Source: Mugil cephalus (lineage: Eukaryota > Chordata > Actinopteri > Mugiliformes > Mugilidae). Taken from it: a stretch of DNA of 64,000 bases. Of the stretch, positions 12,401 through 25,169 are shown one piece after another. The notes beneath the pieces were generated by a model, which was given only the letters and a program-made list of their open reading frames with translations, made no database searches and had not been told where the DNA came from. Within the stretch, counting starts at the first letter, position 1, and every line of letters starts with the position of its first letter. The position numbers were made by a program, and so were the translations under genes. Location: positions 11,745,668 through 11,809,667 of the forward strand of contig NC_061777.1 of NCBI RefSeq assembly GCF_022458985.1, given 5' to 3'.

Positions 12401-14075
12401 CCAAATTACGTAACTGATCGAACAAGAGGCGAAAAGTTAATGTTACAGTTTTTGTTACTATTCTGAGCGCTGCCTTGTTCTGCTGCTGTTAGCTGTGTGA
12501 GTCATCACCATGTACATTGAAATGTGCAGCAGCACATTCAAATTCAAATTATTTTCTGAGTGAAAATATAATTTAGTCAATGAAATGTCAAAGATGTAAC
12601 CCTTTAACGTTCCACTGGGTCGTATATGGGACAGCAGCTGTTTTTTGAACAAATCAGAGCTCTGTACACGAGTTGTGTTTGAGCAAATGCTGCATGTAAT
12701 AAATATATTATAGGATTCAACCAAGACAGCTGACACCACAACCAAATATTTTGTCACAACCAACACATTTTTCCAAAACAAAAAATTCAGGCAAACCCAA
12801 CAACTTCTTATTTTGTAACTGTATGCTAACTTTGATAACTTAAGAACAATGCCACTTAGAGTGAATCTGACTTTTGTGATAGAAATGTCAGAGTCTTGGC
12901 TTTTAAAGAGACCTAGACAACGCATGAGCTCCAAAATGTCCATGAACAGCATTCAATTTACTGGTTACAGGTTAAGTCTAATGTGACCTTTATACATTTC
13001 TTCATTTTAAATAGATAACAATAAAATAAAGTAAATAAAACAAGCAACTCTTCTGAACAAAAAAAACATTATAGAGTTCACCATTCTCTCTGCACTGGAT
13101 TATGAAGACTTCCTGTTTGCTCACGCTGCTGCTGCTGCCGCCTCACGTGAGTACAGTGAACTCATCGTCATATTCATGAAACAATACTGAAATGAGGTGC
13201 AGCACAACTATAGGAAACATTCACTTTAATGCTTTGCTATCCTTCATTAACAATCACTATACAGTGTATTAGGTCCACTGGTGAAAAACAATTACATTAT
13301 AATAAAGCAGTCCTGCACTAAATTGCCCTTTGTGATTGTTATGATGTTCAGAAACCCGAATCTGTACAAGGCTCTACAATTTGATGTTACTACCAAAAGA
13401 CAACCTCTAAGATTTAGTGCAGGGCTGTTAAGTTGCAATGCTTTTGTTAATCATCTGTGCAATTTGATATTTTTTGTATATACATGCCATTTGTTTTACA
13501 CAGTCCACTCTTTACTCTTGTCGTTTTTCTGCCCCTTTGCTGTTGCAAATTGCAGTTTCCCCATTGCAGGACAAATAAAGGTTTTTCTAATTCACTAGTG
13601 TATCTAGTGAGGTGATCTTAGTAAGATCTCATTAATGCATAAATCTCGGTTCTTCTCCTTTTTACAGCTGCAATAGTTTTCTTCATTCAAGCTGCAAAAG
13701 CGAAGCACCCGAAACCACCTGTACAGTTTCAGTTCATGCAAAGTGAAACAACAGAAGAGCAGGATCAAGGTCTGTGTCACCTAATAACACAAACATTAAG
13801 GAAGCAGAGGGACATGGGTCACAACTAACCTCATTGGCCTCGCTCTGTTGCTGCTCCTTCTTCTTCTTCTTCTTGTCTTTCTTCTTGTCGTTGCCCTGAG
13901 CAGATTTGGCCCCGGCCCCCTTTCCTTGTCGTGGCTTCCCGGATGAGTCCCGTCCGTTTTTAGTGGTGGGGGTCTTTCCCGGCTCCGAAGTGTCGGAGTC
14001 CGAATCCGAGTCTATCTGGAGCAGGGCGAAGCGGGAGGCGGTGGTGGGGACGCTGATCATAGCAGACGATGCCAT
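9419..14075 (-). CDS. gkap1: G kinase-anchoring protein 1, 11 coding exons
   Basis: Golgi-associated adaptor that anchors cGMP-dependent protein kinase type I-alpha in mammals. Coding exons in gene order: 14075-13830, 12413-12255, 12022-11945, 11797-11662, 11558-11530, 11014-10853, 10565-10479, 10201-10138, 10048-9978, 9886-9809, 9460-9419. They total 1152 nt and encode 383 aa (human 366). Diagnostic pieces are the N-terminal [20 protein letters not shown], a lysine tract ending [42 protein letters not shown], a C-terminal coiled coil ([20 protein letters not shown]) and a basic tail [13 protein letters not shown]. The start is the ATG opening MASSAM, because the upstream in-frame ATG reads through a T-rich UTR. 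All introns are GT-AG. Intron 1 (12414-13829) carries a retroposon-tail-like sequence. Confidence 0.96.
13490..13590 (+). repeat. Retroposon 3' tail-like sequence in gkap1 intron 1
   Basis: CAGTTTCCCCATTGCAGGAC followed by AAATAAAGG resembles the 3' end shared by many teleost non-LTR retroposon copies. Related endings occur at about 42250 and 62945 and, in reverse orientation, at about 56110. Confidence 0.45.
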
Positions 14076-14640
14076 CGTGACGAAGAAAACTGTGTGATGA
14101 AAAAAAAAAAAAAAAAAAACAAAGATCAAAAATTATTGAGTGAATAAAACAACGAGTTAGCTCATAGCCGCGACCTGCTTTCTAACCACCCTACACTATG
14201 TAATATCTAGCAGCTGGTTCAGAACAGTCAACAGACCGAACAGCTGTTTTGTTTTATTCAGTCAGAGACATTAACACAAATCAATGTGATCAGTATTACA
14301 GACCAGTGTCAAGTTATTTCCACCGTGCTGTTACCAATAGTCTGACGCAGCTCAGTTAGCTTCATTTAGCAGCAGCAGCACCACCACAACCACCAAGCTC
14401 ACTACTTAACGCTTAGCCGGCTGTGCGTGTTTGATACATGTCTGTCAAAAAAACACGTTCATGGGCTCACGGTGGTCTTTCGTCTTTTAATATATTCACT
14501 GACCCGTGATGAAGAGGCGCCACTCAGAAGAAAAGTTGCTACTTACTACCTGGTCGTTGTCGTTACCGTCGGTTAAAGCTACCAGCGATGGTCTAAACGA
14601 GTACGGCAGCCCGGCGGGGCCAAAAAGGACAGACAGGCAG
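14076..14640 (-). promoter_or_regulatory. gkap1 5' UTR exon and promoter region
   Basis: A plausible splice donor (CCAG|GTAGTAAGT on the gene strand) ends a non-coding first exon at 14550. The exon would extend right to roughly 14600-14640. The 3' splice site just upstream of the ATG lies in or beside an A-run at 14101-14119 and was not resolved. Confidence 0.4.
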
Positions 14641-15225
14641 CAACATATGACCCACGGGCCAAAAGCGGCCCGTCAGAAGGTGTAACCTAACCCGTGGGAA
14701 ATGCAAAAATTACATTGAAGGCCTTAACTGCATATTCCCCTAACAAAAGTAACTTCTATGAAGAGCTTTCATACAGTTTTAGTAAAACTTGTGGACATAA
14801 CGCAATATTGAGACCTAAGGCTATACAGAAATTTCACTTCTCTTTCTTAAGAAATGTCCAGTTGTTGATTAAATGTAAGCACTTTCATAATGCACTTCTG
14901 TCACTTTACATTGAATGCATTATTCATCCACTCACACAGTAACACCCTGGTGGTGGTAAACCACCTCAGTAGTCACATCTGCCCTGGGCCAGACTGTGTT
15001 CCCACTGGGAACAAGGTGGGTTAAGTGTCTTGCCCAAGGACACAACAGACAGACGAGGGATAGGGCGGTATCCACCTCCTGAGTGACCGCAGCTCCCAAG
15101 GGGAAATATTTGGAGGTGTTGCTATTTATAGGTCAATATGCCATTGTGTTACTGGTGCAACCTCCTTGAGATCAAACTGGGTTGTATGTGGCCCCTGAAC
15201 TAAAACGTGTTTGACAGCCCTGGGT
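14640..15225. mobile_element. Probable non-autonomous DNA-transposon-like repeat
   Basis: The ends read GACCCACGGGCCAAAAGCGG at left and GTATGTGGCCCCTGAACT...GTTTGACAGCCCTGG at right, both familiar as the borders of a dispersed teleost repeat ('...GGCCCGCGGGCCAAA... / ...GTTTGACACCCCTG'). The interior contains GTCTTGCCCAAGGACACAAC, another phrase common in fish repeats. No coding capacity is left. Family assignment is uncertain. Confidence 0.5.
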
Positions 15226-16071
15226 TAAAGTGATGGCTTAGTGTTAGGTACTAAAACAGGTTATCCAAACTGTTTTATGTTATTTTGCAAATTTGTATTT
15301 TATTTTCTGTCAAATCAAATAATCTAAAAGCCACTTTTTAATGAATGGAGGTACAGAGGAGTGAGCCAACACAATAATGACAAAACAGAGAGAAATGCAT
15401 ATGAGGAATTTTAATATATTAGTGTAATAGGAAAATATGAAGAAAAATAAATTACGTTGCAATAGACACACAATGAACAGCTGCACACACATTTTGTATC
15501 AAAAAGTCAGTGGATAAAAAAAAAACAGTCTACCAAGAGTTTTATTACTGCTGTAGCGCAGAATAATAAATTCTATCTACTGGACTTTTAAGTGCTCAAT
15601 AGTGTAAATTAAGATGTCAAAAGACAAAGCTTTGTTTTATTTCCTAACTAATTGTGCATTCTGCACTACCAGTGTTTGCAAAAGGAGAGTCGATTTAATG
15701 CTATGTGTACAACATATTCACATTCAAGGATTTTTCTAGGACAAGAGACAGAATTAGAGCCCAAGTAATGTAGTGGTGGTGGTGGGTGTGGGCATGGGAA
15801 GTGCAGTGCTGAATTTGTGTGCGACAACAGCTGAGCCTATCGTTGCAAAAGTTTCACTCTGGCATCACAACATGGCAGCGGAGATGCGATCTAGGAAACA
15901 CGTGACCGCCATGGAAGACAAACAAAAGAGGGTTAACCAGTCCATCTTCTTCTCCCAATGTCATAAAACCCTCACATTTCATGGCTCCTGTGGCCAGGCA
16001 TCAATAGTGGCATGAAGAATGTTTTTTACAAAGAGCATAAAAAAAGTAAAAAATGATGTTACATTAAGTAA
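15226..16071. other. gkap1-kif27 intergenic DNA
   Basis: AT-rich unique-looking sequence left of the kif27 3' end. No exon, RNA or recognisable element was seen. Confidence 0.5.
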
Positions 16072-16077
16072 TTTATT
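16072..16077 (-). terminator. Candidate kif27 polyadenylation signal
   Basis: TTTATT on the plus strand (AATAAA on the gene strand), about 155 nt downstream of the kif27 stop codon. Confidence 0.55.
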
Positions 16078-16230
16078 GTCCTTGTGGACACTTCTCACTG
16101 ACCTTTAAGCCCAGCAGAGTCCTTAAATCAAGTGTTTTCCATCAAGCAGTATGTGACTAGACACTAAATGCGCCAAGTGACACATAAGTACTACAATCTA
16201 CGTGAAGCCAATGAATAGATATGCAAATGT

Positions 16231-19200
16231 TCATCTGTCACTATTTCTGGACACTTCTATTGAGTCCTCCACCATTGACTCAGTGCTGGTGTCAACAACA
16301 GACTGTCGCCTTCCTGTGGCAGAACCAGAGACCTGCAGGTCTGCTGCAGAGATCTGTCTCAGCTCTCTGCGACACAGTCGGACCGGCGTCATCTCTAAAC
16401 GTTCTCCCAATGAACCGCTTGTACTCCTCCCCTGGACCTGTATCAGATTGTATTCAGCAGTTTTTGACTTTTTGAGCGCGTGCCGTTCAGCCGAAGAAGA
16501 GGAACCATGTGGTTGGGCTGCATTTCTGTTCGTATGAGAGTAGCTGTGTGTCTCAGAATGTATCTTTGTGTATGTTGTTGAAATATGTGTACTTGTCTGT
16601 ACCTTGTCGGGTTCATTTGACTCTGCATGTGTCTGCATGTTGTGCATGGGTCTGGGCTCCTGTGGGTGTGAGGACTGGTCATCAGGGCGTAGGGAACCGC
16701 TGAGGAGCTCTTTGAGTTTCATTTTGAGCTGTCGACTGGTGCTTTTGTAGAAAAACAGCTCTTTCTCTAGATGCTGCACTCTGTCTTCTTTACACTTCTC
16801 TGCCTCCCCTGAAACGCTCTCTATAAACACACACACACACAAGCACAAATAATCAGTAATACTTCAACAACAATTTCTGCATAAACATCATGGAGGTGGA
16901 TAAAAAAACCCTTTATTTTCAACTTGTTCTATACAAGTTGACCTAATCTAATCACCTTTAAGTTTCTGTAGCAGCAGCTGGATGTTGTTCTGGTGATCTC
17001 TGTGTTGTTGGGTAAGTCTGCGGTCTGCATCCAGGACCAGACGCTGCATAGCGGCCTCCATCTCCCTTAGCACCACCTCCTGCTCTCCAGCGTGAAGCTC
17101 CAGCTCTTCACAACGCAAATGCAAATGCCGCTCAGCCTCACGAAGACAAACGACCTGATGAAAGGAGGGAGAGAAGGGTGAAGAAAAACACAGTGTAAAT
17201 GAATAAAATGGAAAAAATGCAGGGAGAAGAAGAAAGCTTTATGGGAGCAGAACGAAGTATAACTGCATTCACAATAAAGAATTTCTGATTCACAGAAGAA
17301 CTTTAATTATATATAAAATATATAAAATTATATAAAATATACAAAATAAACATGTTTCAGCAAAGCACACCGTACACCACGCAGCAGGGACAAGTTTATC
17401 TGTGAATATGAAATAATGAGAAAAAGAACGGAAATGTCGAAGCCACAGCGCCCCACCACTTCATTCACCGTGTCTCCTCACCTGATTAAACAATGTCTCT
17501 GTTTTCTCTGTCATCCAGTGCATTTAAGTGAGCCAGTACACTGGTGTATCAGGACTCATAAGCAACGTGCAATCTCTCCTGTATATTCATAATGGCACTT
17601 AAAGTACATTACCCAGGGGCACTATGTGTCACACACCTCCAATTTTGGATTGAATAATACATAGTAAGAGCATGTTGTTGTTAATGTTGGCCTGGTTTCA
17701 AAAAAGGCACAAAACAGAGTTGGATAATGGTAAATGCAAAGGTTCTTAATTTGTCTCACACAGTATTTTTGTTTAATAACTATATGTTGTGAAAATCAGC
17801 ATTGTCTATAAATATATTTTATTTACTGTAGCAATTCAAAATGTAATATGTGGCCTTATTATTTGGTAATACCAAATTCACAACACACACTAAGGAGAAC
17901 CAGCACCATCATGAGGCACCTGAAAAGACCTAAAAAGAAGGGCATATAGCCCTTTAATTGATTTGATTTGATTTTAGCGATTTCTTCTGAACATGCAAAT
18001 TATATGTATATATGACCAAATAAACAGAAATGAAAAATGGACAGTAAATCCAATCTTAAAAGTAAAATAAAAGTAAAACAATTACGTGTCCAAAAATGGT
18101 GGGAAGACTCACAATACGTATATTACCTTTTTGAAATATTTAATGAGCAGCTCCAAGACCTCAGGTGGTGACAGCATCTTCAGCTTCCTGATGACATCAC
18201 AGAGGTCACTGCTTTGGGACTGATTCAAAGAAGAGTCAGGGATTAACAGCTTCTTCTGTCTGTCCTGGATCGACTTATTCTTAAACTCCAGAGCTGCATC
18301 CAGAGCTTCGATAGCTTCCTCCAGCTGCAGAAGGGAATGCTCCTCCTACACAAACACATACAAATTAAAGTGTGCATAGGGAACTGCAACGAATAAAATG
18401 CAACAAGAAATACTCATGACCGTTATACATCATTCACACAATCTGACCTCCAGCGTGAGCACTCTGTTGTCCTTCAGCTGGACGTCCAGAGCGTCTCTTC
18501 TCTTTTTGAGTATGTCTCTTTCTCTCTCCAGTTCCTCTATGGTGACTCCTCCAGTCTTCCTCACTCTGTCGCTCCTCTGCAGCTTCTCCTCCAGAGACTC
18601 CAACTGCGTCGACACACGCAGCAGGTCCTGACTCAAGGCCTGAAGAGTAAAATAATCAAAATACAACTTTGATCATGTAGCTAATGTATAAGAGTCATTT
18701 TGAAAAAAAGTTGTCAGAATATTTTAAAAACACAGGTTAACCTGACTGGAGCGCAGCATCTTGGTCTCTAGTTTGCTTTTTTGTCGCAGGCAGGCCTCTC
18801 TGCGGAGGAGCACCTCTTCTCTCCTCCTCAGCTCCTCCTCCAGCTCCTGCAGCTGTGCTCTCTTCTGAAGAACCAGCTCCTCCTCTTCTTCCAGCCAACT
18901 ACTGTCCCACAGCTACAATGAGGACACAGAAGAAAAAAAGAGGGGAGAGGGGAGAGAATATAAACAGATGATGTCAAAGACTGCATCAGGAAAAGAAAGG
19001 TAAAAAAACAAGAAAAATGCTTAATTTGGGGGAGGATCAACATTGCATCTGTATGCTACAATAGTTTACCTTTTTGTTTGTCTCTTCTAAGTGAGAGTCT
19101 TTGCACACACTCGAATGTCCTGCATTTTGGCTCTGCAACAAAAAATGGCTTTATTGATAATTTACACATTCTAATAGACAGCAGCAACACTATTGATTTA

Positions 19201-22200
19201 CATTTAAACTTCAGACAAATATATATTCAAACTTTAAAAAGAAACTATCAATAAACTCCTGTTCCACAGTGTAAGTAACACATCTGTAGCTGTGCGACGA
19301 ACCCCGTTTTGGTGGAGGTCTTTGCTGTTGTCTCTGGGCTCACTCAGCTCCCTGAGGCTGGTCTGAAGCCGTGCCCTCTGCAGTCTCATGTGCTGCAGGC
19401 TGTGGTACATCTGTTCTCGCACCTGCTGGCTCTGCATGGAAAGTCTCGCCAGCGCGACATCTTCCCTGCCATCACCACTGCTCCTGCCATGCCGGTCCAC
19501 TGCTCGAGTTTCCTTTTCTGTGAAACAAAAAGCAAAACATTTAGAAATCCAAGTCTTGATATTGACAATAACACATATGCAAACATTGTCAAAAATCTCA
19601 AATCATTACGATTCACTGGTTTTGCGCACTGGTTTTCCTCATCCAATGGGAACAGCACAGGAAGACCCTTTATGTATTGATATTATTATGTGTAAAATAA
19701 TTGATAACTCCATTTGCCCTACCCCAGTGTATAAGGGAATACACATAATGTAATGCTGTTAACACACCAGTTTTGTCGAGCTCTTTGATGAGCTGCTCTT
19801 TCATGCGCATGTTGATTGACAGATCTTGGATCCTTCTCTCGGTAACGCTGGTTCTTATTCCCAGCTTCCTCACGTGGTTTTGTTTGAGCTGGTTTTCCTC
19901 TGTGCCTGGGAAGGAACAGCTATTGACAATAAGAAAAGGAAACCACCCCTGGATGCAACATGTTCCCTCAGAACAGAAGACAGATGAGATCAGAGGCAAG
20001 GGCGTGTGCTGCTAGCGTAACAAATTAAAAATATGAAATGAAAGAATGCAAGACAAAGTTTACCTGTGGCTCCTTGAGGCTTCTGGTTTCCATAACATGT
20101 TCGGTCAGGTTCGGGGTTTTTGTATTTTGGAGGTGACTTCTTCTGCCGACTGGTCCAAGTTCGGTTTAAAGAACGCCTGAAATAACGTCACAGGCAGATG
20201 GTTTCAGATAAACTTGCTGATGTGCAAAACCTTCTTCTGAACCAAACATTACTGATGGATCATGCACCTTTTTGTACTAAAAGGAAGAAAATGCTTAACA
20301 TTCTCTTTGTAATTAGAAGAGATTGGCTTTTTTCACTTGTATACGTGTAGATTCCTTGCATGGTGCAGCATATGCCAGACTAAACCGTTATTACTGTGCA
20401 CGCTGCCAGGGTTGAAATAGTAATTTTGCTGTCATTTAAAAGTTTCTATTGGTTGAAAGTTGTATAAAAATGTGAATTTGACATTCAGAGGTCTACTTAA
20501 GTGCATCAAACAGGTGTTTTGTTGTCTGAGCTGGCAGGTGGCTGGCCGCACAATGTGCAATCACACCAAAATTGTAGCATGTCACCAGCGGCACACACGC
20601 TTTACTGAGCCTCCACTCCCACAGTGTTGCATAGAAGGTCACTGCTGTAAAAAGTGAGTGGAGGTGAGGAATAAATTTTACCACTTCTGAAGAAAGTATA
20701 CAGCCACTCACCTAAATCCAGTTCCGCCCACAAAATTGCCATTCGCCTCCTTCTCTTGACCCTTGCCGTCGCTCTCAGCCTCTCGTTTTATGAATGGACA
20801 GTACACTTCATCCTTTTCCTCAATCTCGGCCAGCAGGAGATGGCCACGCATCTTAAAAGCTGCCATCACCCTCTCCAGTGAATAGGCCGGTGGGCTGGAG
20901 TGAATCTACAAACACGTTGGTGTTTGGATAAAAATATGCACAGCCATGAACAACAGTGTGTGGATGCCCATATAAAAGCAACACAAGGCTTTCAAAGTCA
21001 CAAGTAAAAATTCAAGTGCATGTGGTAGAACTGAAAAACACACTGAAAAGAACGGTGCTACTTGCCTTCCTGGGAGGCCTGTGGACACTGCTGTGTCTCA
21101 CCAGAGGGACACTCTGGGGTCTCTTGTCTGAGCTCTCAACATTATGTCCTGCTTCCATTGCTGCTCCGGAGTCTGCGCCCTGAAAGGTCAGGAGGTCGCT
21201 GCGAAGGCGATCGATCAGAATCTGCTGGTTGATCAGGTGTTCGGTCTGAACATTCACATTAAAACAACAGATGAAAAACAGCAGAGGCACCATTACAATT
21301 CCAGGAAATAGTTTTCCGCGCTATTACAGGGCCGTATTCTCTGTCCTTCTCCTCACCTGTATACGAACACGCTCTTTTGCTTCCTCCGAGGCTGTGAGGT
21401 GGGTTTTTCTCTCTTCAAGAAGTTCCTTCACTTCTTTTTGTAACTGTCTCAGTTCTGCATCTCTCTGCTCCAGCAGCTGCTCTTTTATATCAAGAACTTC
21501 CTGAGGATACGAGAGAAAAACAGGTTAGAAGGAATAAATTGCTCTATCCAGCTATTTTCTGACCTAACACCTATGCTACTTTCTTTCGCTGTAACACATT
21601 TTAGGCTCCCCGGAGATAAAAGATGAGGCAGTGGAAAATTTGACTTGTCACAACAGAAACCCAGGAATACCTTAAGGAATCAGCAATGGATTAATTCCTC
21701 ATACAGTGCCACTAAGCCAGTATGAACAGCAGCATGTTCATTAGGTAGACCGATGAAAGCAGGACTGTTATTCTTTTTCACTAGTGTACCTAATGAACTG
21801 GCAAGTGTATTTCTACAACTGTGAATGTCTTGATCGGAGTATGAATATAAATAAAAGTGCACTTTGTGTATGAGTCCTTATTTCCATTAACAATACTCAG
21901 CTAGTACTTTACGAAGGAAGAGAACAGTTATATAATAATACATGACAGATTTTCATTGTTTAATTCTGGACAAAAAGCAAATCTAAAGCAGTCCAGTCAA
22001 TTGTGTGTGTGTGTGTTTTTCTGGATGACCTCTGCTGATGTTTGACAACAATCATAGATACCTTCTATCATAATGTTTTTTTTTTAAACTTTTTATAATT
22101 ACCTGGCATTTTTTAAGCTCTTCTCTGAGTTTTAAAATAGTGACATGGCCATGTTGCTCTCCCTCCTCCTCTGAACAGTCCTCATCACCCCTTTGAATTG

Positions 22201-23959
22201 ACTGATTGGCAGCTGTCAGTCTCTCCTGCCAGTCTTGCAGTCGCTGCCTGAAAGAAACGCTCGGAGAAGAGCTTTCATCAAGAAGAGCTGCAGCTTCCCG
22301 TGCTAAGAGGAGTAACTGTGACAGTTCCTTTTGGCTCATCTTCTTATCTGGTTCAGATGATGGCTCCCTGATTTGACTGGACTGTTTGTCCTCCTCTTCA
22401 CCTCCTGCCCGCGCCTTTTCTCTTTCCATCTGCACCTCTCTCTCCTTCTCTTTCAGAAGCTCTCTCAGCGTCTGTACTTCAAACTCCAGCTCACCCAGTC
22501 GAGCCTCGCCAGGGTGCCAGGCTGCGGGGCATGATTTAACCTCTGTGTGAGAAGCCGTTGCTCCCGGACGGTTCCTAATGTGACGAGCCTTTGACGCAAA
22601 CTGCAGGACACTCAGAGTCTCCGCTACAAAGTGGTGGGAAGGGCTTACACATGCCACCATCAGCGTGTGCGCTGTGCCTCCCAATGAATCGCGAAGAAGA
22701 CGGGTGATCTTGGCATCACGGTACGGTACGTGTGCACTGCTGCAGCTGTTGCCACGGCGATTGCGACCATGGTCAGAGAGGGCACGGATGACATTGCCCA
22801 GGGCGAGCAGGCCTGTGTTGATATGAACAGACTCTTTGAGTCGCGTCCCAGTGTTTCCAGTTTTTCCAGCACGTTCCGAACCTGCCAGGTCGACCAAACA
22901 GAGTTTGGAGGAGCGGAAAGACTTCACGGACGAGGCGTTTCTGTGGCAACCTAGGACGACCTGGAGGGTGAGGATGGTGTGGGAACGACTGGAGTGCTCA
23001 TTCATTCCCGTGGTGCCCGTGTGACGGAGAGCGTTTCCCATCTCCAGAACGCTGAGCAGCTCCTCCGCTGAGGTGACAACCACCTCTCTGGCTCCCACCA
23101 CCACTGAAAACACACGATGATCCTTTTCAACCGAATAATCAAGAATATCACTGAATCACCTCAAGTATTAAAATCAAGTGGAAAGAATCACTGGGAAATT
23201 AACATATGAAAGGCAGAAAGTGCTACTTTTGTGAAGTGAATGGAAGCTTATCTTTAAGTAGTATTTACTGTGGTGGTATTTATTTGCATAATTACCCGTG
23301 TTTCCCCTCTCATCTTCTCTGATATGAAGCTCTTTGTGAACAGTGTGCAGCTCCAGCAGGTCTCGTAGTTCCTCCCTGTACAGCTCCATATATGAAACCT
23401 GCACCGTGGCCTCTACGCCATCACTGCTGCTCCTCTTGTCCTCCAGAAACAAGAACACATCCTGGGCCACGCGCTCGATAATTCCCCCATCTTCATCTGA
23501 GAAAGGATTTGTAAGGAAGAGACTGTGAGAGTCTGTGAGATATGTGTTGTCCAACATCTGACACATCTTTTGGAGTGGTTGGCTGATTTTAAGGGGGTTC
23601 ACATGAATCAAAACAGGCTGCATTTAGTTTTGTGTGACCTTATAAAAGCTGACCAACTTACCCCGGGCCCCACCTCCGAGTGTGTGTGTCTTGCCTGACC
23701 CCGTTTGTCCGTAGCAAAAGACGGTTGCGTTGTAACCGTCGACCAGGGACTCCACCAGGGGCTGGACGCCGGACTCGTACACCTCGTCCTGGCTGGCTGT
23801 CGGTCCAAACACGTGGTCAAAAGAGAAGAGTCGGTCCGTGCCGAGCATCACCTGCCCGGAGCCCGGCACCGCCCGCACACACACCTGGTGGTGGTGCAGG
23901 ACTTCTTTGGGCAGCAGAGGGCGAATACGGAGCGCCACCCGGACACACTCCTCGCCCAT
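16231..23959 (-). CDS. kif27: Kinesin family member 27, 15 coding exons
   Basis: Kinesin-4-type motor protein; with Fused kinase it supports central-pair assembly in motile cilia in vertebrates. Coding exons in gene order: 23959-23662, 23496-23296, 23103-22103, 21500-21357, 21245-21066, 20905-20712, 20176-20064, 19899-19768, 19517-19303, 19132-19070, 18912-18742, 18639-18448, 18345-18127, 17154-16956, 16820-16231. They total 3912 nt and encode 1303 aa (human about 1401). The motor shows the P-loop GQTGSGKT (84-91), switch I NEHSSRSH (201-208) and switch II DLAGSE (238-243). Behind it is a long coiled coil with family phrases ([52 protein letters not shown]). Exon 3 is 1001 nt. Intron 5 uses a GC donor (AAG|GCAAGT). 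The exon 9 donor (GGG|GTTCGT) is weak but fits phase. The coiled coil is shorter than in human. Confidence 0.95.
21737..21797. repeat. Inverted-repeat remnant of a Tc1-like element in kif27 intron 3
   Basis: TTCATTAGGTAGAC (21737-21750) and GTGTACCTAATGAA (21784-21797) are near-perfect inverted copies. The right side continues like the ACCTAATAAAGTGGC border of a common fish Tc1-like element. Only the ends are left. Confidence 0.45.
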
Positions 23960-24840
23960 GACCGTGAAGTAAACAGTACCGTAAGTTTAACTTGTTCCCA
24001 GCTGAGTTGTCTGAGCCCTCAAACTTGTTTAATTGGGAAGGAACACGAGCCAGTTGACTGAAACTTATGAAAACAACCCGCCTGGTATTGGTTCCACACG
24101 TTTATTTATGCTCTCCGTCACTTTTCGTGTTGTTGTTGTTCATCTTCTTTACTTCGTCCCGTCTGGTTTGTTGTCGCTTCTCGGTTGCCCGGGAAACCGC
24201 CGCCGCCGCAGTCAAGGAAAGCAGGAAGAGGCGTTCAAGAGCCTCATGGAGGACGGAGCAGGCGGTACCTCGAAGGCAACAGCGCCATCCTCCGAGCCAG
24301 CTCCAGCTTATTCACAGGATATCTATGCATTTATTAGGTATTTTCCTTCTTTTACAGATGATTGTTGATATTTGGAGGATACAGCCTGAACATATTAATA
24401 AACAACAGACATCGAATTATAGCTAATAAAGGTTAAACTAAATGACGGAAACTTAAATTCGCTCAATACGTTGCATGCTTAATGCGTTTTTTTATTATTT
24501 TTATAACAGTTTTTATTTGACTCTCAATTTATGTTTACTTTTTATTTTTTTTTCAGAAATGTATATTTATCAGCACAACAACACCCAAAAGTTAATTAAT
24601 AATAAGTCAATTTCTTTTTCCTAATAGAGGCATCATTCTCTGTATTACAAATCTTTTTTCTTTTTTTTTAATTTAAGATAAGCTGATACAGCCTGGTTCT
24701 TACTTATCTTAACATTGGGCTTATCCACTTTTGGTAAGCGATACCTCTCAACTACTAGGTTTACTGCTTTACAAATCCAGCAGGAGATGATGGGGTAGCA
24801 TTATCCACAGAAAAAAAAGTCGAGCATCCAAAAAATATAT
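23960..24840. other. kif27 5' flank and kif27-qng1 intergenic DNA
   Basis: The first about 350 bp are GC-rich and carry an X-box-like motif and a CCGCCGCCGC run, consistent with the kif27 promoter on the minus strand. The rest is AT-rich. Short plus-strand open frames at 24033-24426 show no family resemblance. Confidence 0.5.
24184..24197. promoter_or_regulatory. RFX-type X-box upstream of kif27
   Basis: GTTGCCCGGGAAAC fits the RFX palindrome (RYYNYY, 1-3 nt, RRNRAC) with a 2-nt spacer. It lies about 225 bp upstream of the kif27 ATG. RFX factors drive many ciliary genes, so site and gene function agree; binding is inferred. Confidence 0.6.
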
Positions 24841-25011
24841 TTTATTGTAGTTTCTGTCAGACCAGTGCTATTTCAAGTTCACATCCCTTCTAGATGTGCA
24901 TGTTTACATAGTTTACATTGCATAGCATACAAAGAAAGGTTTGTTAGAAATGTTTCATGTGACCAACAGTAAATATTTAACTGATATACAGTAACCAGAG
25001 ATGCTTTATTA
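24841..25011 (-). terminator. Candidate qng1 polyadenylation signals
   Basis: TTTATT on the plus strand occurs at 24841-24846 and near 25006-25011, that is about 325 and 160 nt after the qng1 stop. Confidence 0.45.
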
Positions 25012-25169
25012 AATCTTGACACTTGTTTGCATTACAGTCAAAGTGAAGTCTGTTTGTACATGTATCTGGGAAAGAGACGTGTTTGGTGTTATCCCAGAGA
25101 ATGGCACAGATGCCAAGCCTGTACAACGTGAGGAGCAGACTACTATACGTGCAGCTGCCAGACACCTCG

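Noticed and set aside
19234-19302. Extension of kif27 exon 9 beyond 19303 to use GAT|GTGTTA as donor
   Set aside because: It also keeps phase, but the -1 base and the sequence are poorer than GGG|GTTCGT; left as an alternative.
24033-24426. Plus-strand open frames upstream of kif27
   Set aside because: They lie in the GC-rich promoter region, are short, and show no family resemblance.
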